Below are positions 50,131 through 59,167 of a DNA stretch of 64,000 bases, one piece after another (position 1 is the first letter of the stretch; the number at the start of each line of letters is the position of its first letter). Source of the stretch: Clostridia bacterium UC5.1-1D2 (lineage in GTDB: Bacteria > Bacillota > Clostridia > Lachnospirales > Lachnospiraceae). Both the position numbers and the translations under genes were made by a program. The stretch is taken from contig BBZN01000001.1 of assembly GCA_001304855.1 (NCBI GenBank), forward strand, positions 124,001 through 188,000, in the 5' to 3' direction. Below the pieces are notes generated by a model. That model was not told where the DNA came from. It worked only from the letters and a program-made list of their open reading frames with translations, and made no database searches.

Positions 50131-50478
50131 ATGAACGAAATTATTAAGAACATTGAAGCAACTCAGTTGAAGGAAACCGTTCCCAGCTTTAAGGTTGGCG
50201 ATACCGTCAAGGTATACAACAAAATTAAAGAGGGAAACCGCGAGAGAATCCAGATTTTCGAGGGAACTGTTATTAAGAGACAGAACGGCGGAGCAAGGGA
50301 GACCTTTACCGTAAGGAAGAATTCCAACGGTATCGGTGTTGAGAAGACCTGGCCCTTACATTCTCCAAGCGTTGATAACGTAGAAGTTATCCGCAGAGGT
50401 AAAGTAAGACGTGCAAAACTGAACTACTTAAGAGACAGAGTCGGTAAGGCTGCCAAGGTAAAAGAATTAGTTAAATAA
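50131..50478 (+). CDS. rplS: Ribosomal protein L19
   Basis: 115 residues, intact, the usual size. The ATG at 50131 lies 8 bases after AAGGAGG; an in-frame ATG at 50113 precedes that RBS and is not used. [20 protein letters not shown], then [20 protein letters not shown] and [20 protein letters not shown], is typical L19. L19 sits at the 30S-50S interface. It has its own promoter and terminator here, and is separated from trmD by the CNNM gene. Confidence 0.98.
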   Translation: MNEIIKNIEATQLKETVPSFKVGDTVKVYNKIKEGNRERIQIFEGTVIKRQNGGARETFTVRKNSNGIGVEKTWPLHSPSVDNVEVIRRGKVRRAKLNYLRDRVGKAAKVKELVK

Positions 50479-50495
50479 TCGGACGGTAAAGTGAG

Positions 50496-50526
50496 AATAG
50501 AGTTTGCATTTGCAAACTCTATTTTG
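50496..50526 (+). terminator. Terminator of rplS
   Basis: AATAGAGTTTGCA (50496-50508) pairs perfectly with TGCAAACTCTATT (50511-50523), followed by TTG; the tract of T is short. Confidence 0.7.
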
Positions 50527-50599
50527 TACTGTGGAAAAGGTTTACACAACAGATATAGCTTGTGCAGGCTGTATAGATTCAGGAAGGCGGAGTGAGTTC

Positions 50600-51150
50600 A
50601 TGGAATTTTATGTGAATGAAGATACCTGGTGGCTGCGCCGGAGCGTGCGGTGGGTGGTTAATGTTGTTTTGGTTATAGCCTGCGCCTGGTTCCTGGTATA
50701 TGGCTTCTGCGCCCAGGTGCCGGTTTCAGGCAATTCCATGCAGCCGGCGCTGGACGCCGATGATGTGGTGCTTGTGAACCGTCTGGCTTATGATTTGGGG
50801 GAGCCTCAGAGGTTCGATATTGTGGTCTTTGAGCGGGAGGACCAGAAGAAAAATGTAAAACGGATTATAGGGCTGCCCGGGGAGACGGTACAGATTAAGG
50901 GCGGCTTTGTATTTATAGACGGAGAACTGCTGAATGCGGAACAGAATCTGGAGCAGGTATCTCTGGCGGGAAGGGCTGATACGCTATTCAACTGGAGGAG
51001 GATGAGTATTTTCTTCTTGGAGACAACCGCGACAGCAGCGAGGACAGCCGGTTTTCCAATATCGGCAACGTGAAACGGGGACAGATACAGGGGAAGGTCT
51101 GGTTCAGAATGTTTCCGCTGCTGAAACTGGATTTTATATCTTCCAGGTGA
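50600..51150 (+). CDS. Signal peptidase I, copy 2 (one frameshift)
   Basis: About 183 residues once repaired. The ATG at 50600 follows AAGGCGGAGTGAG. One membrane segment (VVLVIACAWFLVYGFCAQV), catalytic serine in SGNSMQPAL, lysine in NVKRIIGLPGE and the GDNRDSSEDSRF box are all present. One base is missing at about 50983 (restores DTPIQLEEDEYFLLGD). Signal peptidase genes commonly sit between rplS and rbgA in Firmicutes, so this is the positional orthologue; copy 1 is at 40087. Confidence 0.92.
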
Positions 51151-51262
51151 TAATTTGGAAGGAATTTGAACATGTTTAAATTCCGGCATCCGGGACAATC
51201 GTAAAAGCCTGGGTAGCCGGGAGCCGCCTTTGGGAAAGGCAGAACAGAACAGGAGTTATGAT

Positions 51263-52109
51263 ATGAATATACAATGGTATCCCGGTCACATGACCAAGGC
51301 GAAGCGCGCCATGAAGGAGGACATGAAGCTCATCGATCTGGTGATCGAACTGGTGGACGCAAGAGTCCCTTCTCCAGCCGCAACCCGGATATAGACGATC
51401 TGGGGGCGGGAAAAGCCAGAATCGTGCTTCTCAACAAGTCGGATTTGGCGGACGAGCGTTTGAATGCGAAGTGGGCGGCCTGGTTTGAGGCCCGGAAGGT
51501 CCATGTAGTAAAGGTTGATGCGAGAAACAGAGGGACTTTGAAGCAGATCCAGTCAGTGGTACAGGAGGCCTGCAGAGAGAAGCTTGAGCGGGACCGGAGA
51601 AGGGGATTTTAAACCGCCCTATCAGAACGATGGTGGTGGGAATCCCCAATGTAGGCAAGTCCACCTTTATCAATTCATTTGCAGGAAAAGCCTGCGCCAA
51701 GACAGGGAACAAGCCCGGCGTCACAAAAGGCAATCAGTGGATCCGCCTGAACAAGACGCTGGAGCTTCTGGACACGCCCGGAATCCTGTGGCCCAGGTTC
51801 GAGGACCAGCAGGTGGGAGTCAAGCTGGCTATGATAGGCTCTATCAACGATCAGATTCTCCATAAGGATGAACTGGCCTGTGAGTTAATCCGTTTTCTCA
51901 AGGGCCATTATCCCCAGGTTCTTTCTGAGCGCTTCGGGCTGGAGAATATGGAGCGGCAGCCGGAGCTGATATTGGAGGACATTGCCAGGGCCAGGGCCTG
52001 CCTCGTGAAAGGCGGGGAGCTGGATGTTGCCAGAGCCGCAGCCCTTCTCCTGGATGATTTCAGGACGGGAAAGCTGGGAAGGATCACACTGGAGGAGCCG
52101 AAGGAGTAA
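51263..52109 (+). CDS. rbgA: Ribosome biogenesis GTPase RbgA/YlqF (two frameshifts)
   Basis: About 282 residues once repaired. A circularly permuted GTPase needed for late 50S assembly: G4 (LLNKSDLAD) comes before G1 ([10 protein letters not shown]) and G3 (LLDTPGI). Starts [20 protein letters not shown], the family signature. The ATG at 51263 follows CAGGAGTTATGAT. Bases are missing at about 51371 (restores [11 protein letters not shown]) and about 51606. rnhB begins 4 bases after the stop. Confidence 0.95.
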
Positions 52110-52113
52110 GGAG

Positions 52114-52754
52114 ATGGCAGGAAGAGTACTAAAGGGAGAAAAGCTGGAGCAGGAGCTGGCCAGGCTGGAGCAAATGGCAGTTTATGAGAAAGAATATGGA
52201 CATATGGGGATGGTATGCGGAATTGACGAAGCGGGGAGAGGGCCGCTGGCAGGACCTGTGGCGGCCGGAGCCGTAATCTTACCGCCTGACTGCCGGATTC
52301 TGTATCTGAACGATTCAAAAAAGCTTTCGGAGAAGCGCAGGGAGGAACTGTTTCTGGAGATAAAGGAGAAGGCGGCGGCCTGGTGCGTGGGGATCGTTTC
52401 TCCGGGGCGGATTGACGAGATCAATATCCTCCAGGCCACCTATGAGGCCATGAGGGAGGCCGTAAAGGGCCTTGGCCTGCGGCCCGGCGTGCTCTTAAAC
52501 GATGCTGTCACCATCCGGGGGTGGACTGTCCCCAGGTGCCGATTGTGAAAGGGGACGCCAAGAGCCTTTCCATAGCCGCAGCCAGCGTGCTGGCCAAGGT
52601 TACCAGGGATCACATGATGGCGGAGTACGAGGAGATGTTTCCGGGCTACGGCTTTGCCAGACATAAGGGCTACGGAACGGCCGCCCACATTCAGGCCATC
52701 CGCCGGTTGGGGCCCTGCCCTATACATAGAAGATCCTTTTTGAAAAATATATGA
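52114..52754 (+). CDS. rnhB: Ribonuclease HII (one frameshift)
   Basis: About 213 residues once repaired. Removes ribonucleotides and RNA from RNA-DNA hybrids. Catalytic residues lie in [14 protein letters not shown] (Asp-Glu) and [15 protein letters not shown] (second Asp), with [20 protein letters not shown] conserved. The ATG at 52114 follows AAGGAGTAAGGAG, inside a tight run from rbgA. One C is missing at about 52516. YraN follows after 36 bases. Confidence 0.96.
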
Positions 52755-52790
52755 GCGCACAGCTGCTCTGTGTGATTTCGGGAAAGATGT

Positions 52791-53132
52791 ATGAATAAGA
52801 GAGAGACAGGCGGCCGCTTTGAACAGGCGGCTGCAGATTATCTGGGCAGCCGTGGATATAAGGTGATCCGGCAGAATTACCGCTGCAGGCAGGGGGAGGT
52901 GGATTTAATCTGCCTCCAGGGGAGATACCTTGTGTTTGTGGAGGTGAAGTACCGTTCCAGCCAGGTTATGGGGGAGCCGGCGGAAGCAGTGGATTACAGA
53001 AAGCAGCAGCGCATCCGGAGGGTGGCGGCCTTCTTCCTTTACAGCGCCGGGCTGCCGGAGGATACGCCCTGCCGCTTTGATGTGGTCAGTATTTTGGGGG
53101 AAGAGATTAAGGTGATACAGGATGCATTTTAA
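52791..53132 (+). CDS. YraN/UPF0102 nuclease-fold protein
   Basis: 113 residues, intact. Begins NKRETGGRFEQAAADYLGSR; the restriction-endonuclease-like core has GEVDLICLQGRYLVFVEVK (Glu-Asp...Glu-x-Lys) and YRSSQVMGEPAEAVDYRKQQ. The ATG at 52791 follows GGGAAAGATGT, a weak RBS. The family lies beside rnhB in most Firmicutes and may act in DNA transactions; activity not established. Confidence 0.93.
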   Translation: MNKRETGGRFEQAAADYLGSRGYKVIRQNYRCRQGEVDLICLQGRYLVFVEVKYRSSQVMGEPAEAVDYRKQQRIRRVAAFFLYSAGLPEDTPCRFDVVSILGEEIKVIQDAF

Positions 53133-53157
53133 AACCTGCCCAGGGAGGTATTGCAAA

Positions 53158-54012
53158 GTGGAAATTAAGTGGAATTATAAGAATCAGGACAAAATATTCG
53201 ATACAATAGACGGCGCAGGAGTGCCGTTTTTATCCTTTAAGGCGCTGGATGAGACGGGCATGGTGACAAACGGCTTTTCCACCCGCCTGGGAGGAGCCAG
53301 CCGGGGTAAATTTGCAACCATGAACTTTTCCTACAACAGGAAGGATGAGCCTGCAGATGTGCTGGAAAATTTTACCAGAATGGCCAAGGCCCTGAATGTG
53401 GACCGCGACCGCATGGTGGTTTCATACCAGACTCACACGGTAAATGTCCGCCGTGTCACAGAAGCGGACGAGGGGAAAGGCGTCATCCGAAAGAGGGATT
53501 ACAAGGATGTGGACGGCCTCATAACAGATGTGCCGGGGCTTACCCTGGTCACCTTCTATGCAGACTGCGTCCCTCTCTATCTGGTGGACCCGGTCCACCG
53601 CGCTGTGGGCCTGTCCCACTCGGGATGGAGAGGGACGGTTAAGCGCATGGGACAGGTTACTCTGGAGGCCATGGAGGAGGCCTTTGGAACAAAGCCTGAG
53701 GATGTAATCGCAGCCATCGGCCCCAGCATCTGCAAAGACTGCTTTGAGGTGGGGGAGGAGGTTGTGAAGGAATTTGAGGCAGCCTTTGATGAAAGCCGCC
53801 ACAGGGAACTCTGGAGCCCGGGCGCCAGGCCGGGCAAATACCAGCTTGACCTGTGGAGGGCCAACGGGATCATTCTCCGGGAGGCAGGCGTAAAGCCGGA
53901 GAATATCCACATTACCAACATCTGCACCATGTGCAACAGCGATTATCTTTTCTCCCACAGGAGGGTGGGGGAGGAGAGGGGGAATCTGGCCGCATTTCTC
54001 TGCATACGTTAA
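53158..54012 (+). CDS. pgeF: PgeF/YlmD-type purine nucleoside phosphorylase-like enzyme
   Basis: 284 residues, intact. GTG at 53158 follows GGGAGG by 9 bases. The YfiH/DUF152 family: VSYQTHTVNVRRVTEADEGK with the first zinc His, DGLITDVPGLTLVTFYADCV with the Cys ligand, and HSGWRGTVKRMGQV with the second His. Members act as adenosine/purine nucleoside phosphorylases, polyphenol oxidases or peptidoglycan-editing factors, so the symbol indicates family only. The unit ends at a strong terminator facing prs. Confidence 0.9.
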   Translation: MEIKWNYKNQDKIFDTIDGAGVPFLSFKALDETGMVTNGFSTRLGGASRGKFATMNFSYNRKDEPADVLENFTRMAKALNVDRDRMVVSYQTHTVNVRRVTEADEGKGVIRKRDYKDVDGLITDVPGLTLVTFYADCVPLYLVDPVHRAVGLSHSGWRGTVKRMGQVTLEAMEEAFGTKPEDVIAAIGPSICKDCFEVGEEVVKEFEAAFDESRHRELWSPGARPGKYQLDLWRANGIILREAGVKPENIHITNICTMCNSDYLFSHRRVGEERGNLAAFLCIR

Positions 54013-54060
54013 AACACATCTTACACGCCCATCGCCGGGAGGCGTCATGGGCGCGCCAAA

Positions 54061-54099
54061 AAACGAGGCTCCGAAGGAACATTCGGACGCCTCGTTTCT
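54061..54099 (+). terminator. Bidirectional terminator between pgeF and prs
   Basis: AAACGAGGC (54061-54069) pairs with GCCTCGTTT (54089-54097) and the inner TCCGAA (54070-54075) with TTCGGA (54082-54087). A and T runs flank it. Confidence 0.88.
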
Positions 54100-54139
54100 T
54101 AATGATGCCGGGGCCCGGGCCAGGGGCCGGCAACGTGGA

Positions 54140-55344
54140 TTATACCAGTTTCTGGAAATACTCATATCCGCCGCCCTGATACTTATTCACCAGCTTCTGA
54201 ATCTTCTCTGTAGGAGACAGGGAGGCGCTGATAGAACGGTCATGGTTCAGGGCATTGATGATGGCGGCCAGGTATTTGCTCATATCTGCTTCCAGATACC
54301 AGGGCCTTTCCAGAAGCTCCGGTGTGCGGTAGTTTAAGTTGGTGGTAATTACATAGTCCAGATACCCCTGGTTGTGGAACTCGTCAAACTTGTCCAGGCC
54401 GTTGGTGAAAAGTCCGAAGGTGCAGCAGACGATCACCTTCCTGGCTCTCCGCTCCTTAAGCTCCTTGCAGGTATCCAGCATGCTCTCGCCGGAGGAGATC
54501 ATATCGTCGATGATCAGTACGGTCTTGCCCTCCACGGAGGAGCCCAGGAATTCATGGGCCACAATGGGATTGCGGCCTCCCACCACCTTGGAATAATCCC
54601 GGCGTTTGTAGAACATGCCCATATCCACGCCCAGGTTGTTGGCCAGGTAAACCGCCCGGTTCATGGCTCCCTCGTCCGGCTTATGATCATCAGATGTTCC
54701 TTGTCGATGCGTATGCCGGAGTCGTGGCTGAAGAGGGCTTTTACAAACTGGTAGGTGGGCATGAAATTATCAAATCCAATGAGAGGGATGGCATTCTGGA
54801 CCCGGGGGTCGTGGGCGTCGAAGGTGATAATGTTCTCCACTCCCATGGCAGCCAGCTCCTCCAGACCCATGGCGCAGTCCAGAGACTCCCGTTTGCTGCG
54901 CTTATGCTGGCGGCTCTCATATAGGAAGGGCATAATCACATTCACCCTGTGGGCGGTGGATACGCAGGCGCCTACAATGCGTTTTAAATCCTGAAAATGA
55001 TCGTCGGGAGACATGTGGTTTGTATAACCGCTGACCGTATAGGGAATGCTGTAATTCATCACATCCACCATAGCAAACAAGTCCGTACCGCGTACCGACT
55101 GGCCTACAAAGGCCTTGGCTTCCCCGGTTCCAAACCTTGGGCAGCCGCATTTTAAAAGATAAGAATCCACATCGTATCCGCGGTAATGCAAATCCTGCTG
55201 GCGGCTGAGCTCCTCCATATCATTGCGCCTGAACTGTACAATGTGGTCGTTTACTTTGGATGCCAGATCTCTGCAGCTGTCCAGCGCCGCGATTTTTAGG
55301 GGTGCAACAGGAAGGGAATCCTTGAATACAAAATTGTTAGCCAT
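54140..55344 (-). CDS. prs: Ribose-phosphate pyrophosphokinase, long form (one frameshift)
   Basis: About 401 residues once repaired, reverse strand from ATG at 55344 after AAAGGAG. Makes PRPP, the substrate of PurF here and of histidine and pyrimidine synthesis. Longer than the common enzyme of about 317 residues, it has an N-terminal extension, but the core is clear: PFLYESRQHKRSKRESLDC, ENIITFDAHDPRVQNAIPL, MNRAVYLANNLGVDMGMFYK and the PRPP loop VLIIDDMISSGESMLDTCKE. One base is missing at about 54672. Confidence 0.93.
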
Positions 55345-55428
55345 GATTCGATTTGCTCCTTTATCAACGTAAGTAAAATATAATAAATTCAAGTTAAAAA
55401 TTAAGAGTTCTCAGAATACCACATATGA

Positions 55429-55457
55429 TTTATACCATTTCCCATTACCCGGGTCAA
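55429..55457 (-). promoter_or_regulatory. Promoter of prs
   Basis: On the reverse strand: TTGACC (complement of 55452-55457), 17 bases, TATAAA (complement of 55429-55434). Confidence 0.7.
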
Positions 55458-55515
55458 GGGGTTGGGTGTATTTCGTAAAAAAATACAAAAGATTTCTTTG
55501 TAAAAGAACTTGGCA

Positions 55516-55599
55516 TTTACAAAAATAAGTTATATTGTTATCATAGATAGAAACAGAGGAGAGAAAATGCTTTACAATTGAGGGAGCGTATAGTAAAAT
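55516..55599 (+). promoter_or_regulatory. Two candidate promoters before the small Cys protein
   Basis: Upstream: TTTACA 55516-55521, 17 bases, TATCAT 55539-55544. Downstream: TTTACA 55571-55576, 17 bases, TAAAAT 55594-55599, only 7 bases before the ATG at 55607, which would give a leaderless message. Confidence 0.45.
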
Positions 55600-55606
55600 C
55601 AAGCGG

Positions 55607-55801
55607 ATGAAATCAGGAAAGAAGAAAGCGAGCAGCTGTGAGAGCTGCGGCAATTATGTTTATGAAGAAGAAAGCGATTGCTATATCTGTGAGGTGAATC
55701 TGGACGAGGATGAGATGGTCCGTTTTTTAAGCGATTCCATGTATCAATGTCCCTATTACCAGTCCGGCGATGAGTACAGAATCGTCAGAAAGCAGATATA
55801 G
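55607..55801 (+). CDS. Small Cys-rich acidic protein (DUF6472-like)
   Basis: 64 residues. ATG at 55607 has no clear RBS. A basic start (MKSGKKKASS) is followed by CESCGNYVYEEESDCYICEV (CX2C ... CX2C) and the acidic NLDEDEMVRFLSDSMYQCPY, ending near a conserved YQSGDEYRIVRKQ. I recall this as a common Lachnospiraceae family (DUF6472) of unknown role; the cysteines suggest a zinc ribbon. An upstream ATG at 55567 with a good RBS (AGGAGAG) reaches a stop after four codons, so the true start may be hidden by missing bases. der begins 23 bases after the stop. Confidence 0.75.
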   Translation: MKSGKKKASSCESCGNYVYEEESDCYICEVNLDEDEMVRFLSDSMYQCPYYQSGDEYRIVRKQI

Positions 55802-55823
55802 AACAATCCACGGAGGAAAATGA

Positions 55824-57148
55824 ATGAGCAAACCAATCGTAGCCATCGTGGGAAGACCCAATGTGGGCAAGTCTACGCTGTTTAATGTAATAGCCGGAGA
55901 TACCATATCCATTGTGAAGGACACCCCGGCGTAACCAGGGACAGGATCTACGCAGACTGTAACTGGCTGGATATGAATTTTACCCTCATTGACACCGGCG
56001 GTATCGAGCCGGACACCAATGATGTGATCCTCTCCCAGATGAGGGAGCAGGCGGAGATCGCCATTGCCACGGCAGACGTGATCATCTTTATTGTGGACGT
56101 GCGCCAGGGCCTGGTGGATTCCGACTCCAAGGTGGCGGATTTGCTCCGCAAATCCCGCAAGCCTGTGGTTCTGGCCGTGAACAAAGTGGACAGCGTAGCC
56201 AAATTCGGCAACGACGTCTACGAATTCTACAACCTTGGGATCGGCGATCCCCAGCCTGTGTCCGCCGCCTCCCGCCTGGGGATCGGCGATCTGCTGGATG
56301 AGGTGGTTAAGCATTTCGACAGGGAGCAGGTGGAGGAGGAAGAGGATGACCGCCCCAGAATCGCTGTGGTGGGAAAGCCCAATGTGGCAAGTCTTCCATA
56401 ATCAACAAGCTTTAGGGGAGAACCGGGTGATTGTGTCCGACATAGCCGGCACCACCAGAGATGCAGTGGATACGGAGATCATCCATAACGGCACGCCCTA
56501 TGTATTTATCGATACGGCAGGACTCCGCCGGAAGAACAAGATAAAAGAAGATCTGGAGCGCTACAGCATCATCCGAACCGTCACCGCAGTGGAGCGGGCG
56601 GACGTGGTGGTTATCGTAATCGACGCAGTGGAAGGGGTCACGGAGCAGGATGCCAAGATTGCAGGCATTGCCCATGAAAAGGGCAAAGGCATTATCGTGG
56701 CGGTGAACAAGTGGGACGCTGTGGAGAAGACGGACAAGACGATTTACGAGTACACGCGGAAGATTAAGGATACCCTGTCCTTTATGCCTTATGCAGAATT
56801 TATCTTTATCTCAGCTGTTACGGGACAGAGGCTGCCAAAGCTCTTTGACATGATCGACGCAGTCCGGGAGAATCAGAATATGCGGGTGGCTACCGGCGTG
56901 CTCAACGAGATCATGACAGAGGCCGTGGCGATGCAGCAGCCGCCTTCCGATAAGGCAAGCGCCTTAAGATCTATTACATGACCCAGGTTGCAGTGAAGCC
57001 GCCTACTTTTGTAGTCTTTGTAAATGACAGGGAGCTGATGCATTTCTCCTACACAAGATATCTGGAGAATCAGATCAGAAACGCCTTCGGTTTCAGGGGA
57101 ACATCTTTAAAATTCATTATCCGGGAGCGAAAGTCAAAGGAACAGTAA
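55824..57148 (+). CDS. der: Ribosome assembly GTPase Der/EngA (four frameshifts)
   Basis: About 442 residues once repaired. Two tandem GTPase domains are the hallmark: first G1 [15 protein letters not shown] with G3 DTGG and G4 NKVD, then second G1 [15 protein letters not shown] with G3 DTAGLR and G4 NKWD, followed by a KH-like C-terminus ([20 protein letters not shown]). Needed for 50S assembly. Single bases are missing at about 55931, 56393, 56413 and 56966. ATG at 55824 follows GGAGGAAA. plsY and gpsA follow, the classic der-plsY-gpsA order. Confidence 0.96.
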
Positions 57149-57192
57149 GGGCCGGAAGGGCTGAAGCCAGATGAAAGAAGGGGGATTAAGGG

Positions 57193-57828
57193 ATGGAGAG
57201 AATCATATGTTTAGTTATGGGATATGTCTTCGGGCTGTTTCAGACAGGCTATATCTACGGAAAGGTGCATGGAATCGATATCCGACAGCATGGGAGCGGC
57301 AACTCAGGCAGCACAAACGCTGCGGGTCATGGGCGTGAAGGCCGGAGCTATGGTGTTTCTGGGCGATTTCCTGAAAACTGTGATTCCTTGTTTTCTGGTG
57401 CGCATATTTTTTAGAAACCAGCCGGAATTTGTCTATGTGCTGATTCTCTATACTGGATTCGGCGTGATTCTGGGACATAATTTCCCCTGTTACTTAAAGT
57501 TCAAGGGCGGAAAGGGAATTGCCGCTACGGCAGGAATTATATTTTCACTGGACTGGAGGCTGACCCTTCTCTGTCTGGCGGCCTTTGTGCTGATTGTGGC
57601 AGTTACCAGGTACGTGTCTTTGGGCTCCCTGATTGTATCCACTATCTTTTTTGCTGGAATGTGGTATTTGGCAACATGGGGGCTTACGGGCTGTCCCGGG
57701 ACGCCATGATGGAATTTTATATTGTATCCTTTGTGATTGCGGCTATGGCGTTCTGGCGGCACAGGGCGAATATTGTGAGGCTGGCCCAGGGAAAAGAAAA
57801 TAAGGTGGGGGCCAAAAAAGACAAATGA
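57193..57828 (+). CDS. plsY: Glycerol-3-phosphate acyltransferase PlsY (two frameshift sites)
   Basis: About 212 residues once repaired. Transfers acyl from acyl-phosphate to glycerol-3-phosphate, first step of phospholipid synthesis. Membrane protein with about five to seven helices. Motif 1 around HGSGNSGSTN, then LRVMGVKAGAMVFLGDFLKT, motif 2 GHNFPCYLKFKGGKGIA. Two bases are missing at about 57315 and one at about 57668. ATG at 57193 follows a weak GGGGGATTAAGG. gpsA, which makes the substrate, is next. Confidence 0.94.
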
Positions 57829-57861
57829 CAGTAAAAGAACATAAAATGGGACGGTGAGGTT

Positions 57862-58875
57862 ATGGCATCAATCGGAGTAATCGGAGCAGGCACATGGGGC
57901 ACAGCCCTGGCAGTGCTGTTAAACGGCAACGGACATCAGACGGAGATATGGTCGGCCATTCCGGAGGAAGTGGAAGAGTTAAAGGCGGCCCATGTCCACA
58001 GAAATCTGCCTGAGGTCAGAATCCCTGAGACAGTGGGATTTACGGCGGATCTTCAGGAGGCAATGGCGGACAAGGATCTCCTTGTTCTGGCTGTGCCCTC
58101 GGTTTTTGTGAGGGAGACGGCCCGCAAAATGAGAAATTATCTGAAGGAAGGGCAGATTATCACCAATGTGGCTAAGGGAATTGAGGAAAACACGCTCATG
58201 ACTCTGTCGCAGATAATCGAGGAGGAGCTTCCCCAGGCGGAGGTAACGGTTCTTTCAGGTCCCAGCCACGCCGAGGAGGTGAGCAAAGGGCTTCCCACCA
58301 CCTGTGTGGCAGGAGCCAGGAAAAAGCATGTGGCTGAGTTTGTTCAGAGTATTTTCATGAGCCGGACCTTCCGCGTCTATACAAGCCCGGATATTCTGGG
58401 AATTGAACTGGGCAGCGCGCTGAAAAATGTCATCGCTCTGGCGGCCGGTATGGCGGACGGACTGGGCTATGGGGACAACACAAAGGCGGCCCTTATAACC
58501 AGGGGAATTGCGGAGATTTCCCGGCTGGGTATCGATATGGGCGGCAAGATGGAGACGTTTGCAGGGCTTACGGGAATCGGGGATCTGATTGTAACCTGCG
58601 CCAGCATGCACAGCCGGAACCGGAGGGCAGGCATCCTTATGGGCCAGGGCCGTACCATGGAGGAGGCCATGGCTGAGGTGAAAATGGTGGTGGAAGGGGT
58701 TTATTCTGCAAAGGCGGCCCTTGCCCTCTCCCAAAAATACCACGTGTCCATGCCCATCGTGGAGCAGGTTAATGAAATCCTGTTTAACGGAATGCCGGCT
58801 AAAGAGGCGGTGTCGGAACTGATGCTCAGGGATAAACGGATTGAAAATTCCGGCCTGGAGTGGGAAGAAGAATAG
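57862..58875 (+). CDS. gpsA: Glycerol-3-phosphate dehydrogenase GpsA
   Basis: 337 residues, intact. NAD(P)-dependent, makes sn-glycerol-3-phosphate for PlsY. Rossmann motif SIGVIGAGTWGTALAVLLNG at the N-terminus; VTVLSGPSHAEEVSKGLPT, the catalytic Lys region ELGSALKNVIALAAGMADGL, and FAGLTGIGDLIVTCASMHSR with RNRRAG are conserved. ATG at 57862 follows GACGGTGAGGTT. Ends before a terminator. Confidence 0.98.
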   Translation: MASIGVIGAGTWGTALAVLLNGNGHQTEIWSAIPEEVEELKAAHVHRNLPEVRIPETVGFTADLQEAMADKDLLVLAVPSVFVRETARKMRNYLKEGQIITNVAKGIEENTLMTLSQIIEEELPQAEVTVLSGPSHAEEVSKGLPTTCVAGARKKHVAEFVQSIFMSRTFRVYTSPDILGIELGSALKNVIALAAGMADGLGYGDNTKAALITRGIAEISRLGIDMGGKMETFAGLTGIGDLIVTCASMHSRNRRAGILMGQGRTMEEAMAEVKMVVEGVYSAKAALALSQKYHVSMPIVEQVNEILFNGMPAKEAVSELMLRDKRIENSGLEWEEE

Positions 58876-58964
58876 GCCGGGGCGGCAGCGGGGCCTTCGC
58901 CGGGAAACGCTTCCCCAGAGAAAGTGCCGGCAGCCGGAAGGGGGGCTCAGCCGGGCTCCGGAAG

Positions 58965-59012
58965 AAAATTAAGGGAAAGAAACCTGAAAAAGGCGTCTTT
59001 TCCTTAATTTTT
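58965..59012 (+). terminator. Terminator of the der-plsY-gpsA unit
   Basis: AAAATTAAGGGAAAGA (58965-58980) pairs with TCTTTTCCTTAATTTT (58996-59011) with one G-T pair, followed by T residues. Confidence 0.85.
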
Positions 59013-59096
59013 TACTTTTTTCAGAGGGTTTACAACAAAATTTCCCATAAATTTTCGGTAAATCCCTAAAAATTCCTCATTATCTTTCGGAAAAGG

Positions 59097-59125
59097 TTGA
59101 CAATTGCGAATGTACTACCTATAAT
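59097..59125 (+). promoter_or_regulatory. Promoter of livJ
   Basis: TTGACA at 59097-59102, a 17-base spacer, TATAAT at 59120-59125: a perfect consensus, fitting high expression of a binding protein. Confidence 0.85.
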
Positions 59126-59167
59126 ATAGAAAGCTTTATATTGAATGAGCAAGAGGAGGAAAGAATT

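Noticed and set aside
1440-57000. Programmed ribosomal frameshifting as the cause of the many split genes
   Set aside because: Sites lack shared slippery heptamers, internal Shine-Dalgarno signals or downstream stems, and occur in genes never known to use it; deletion-type sequencing error explains them all.
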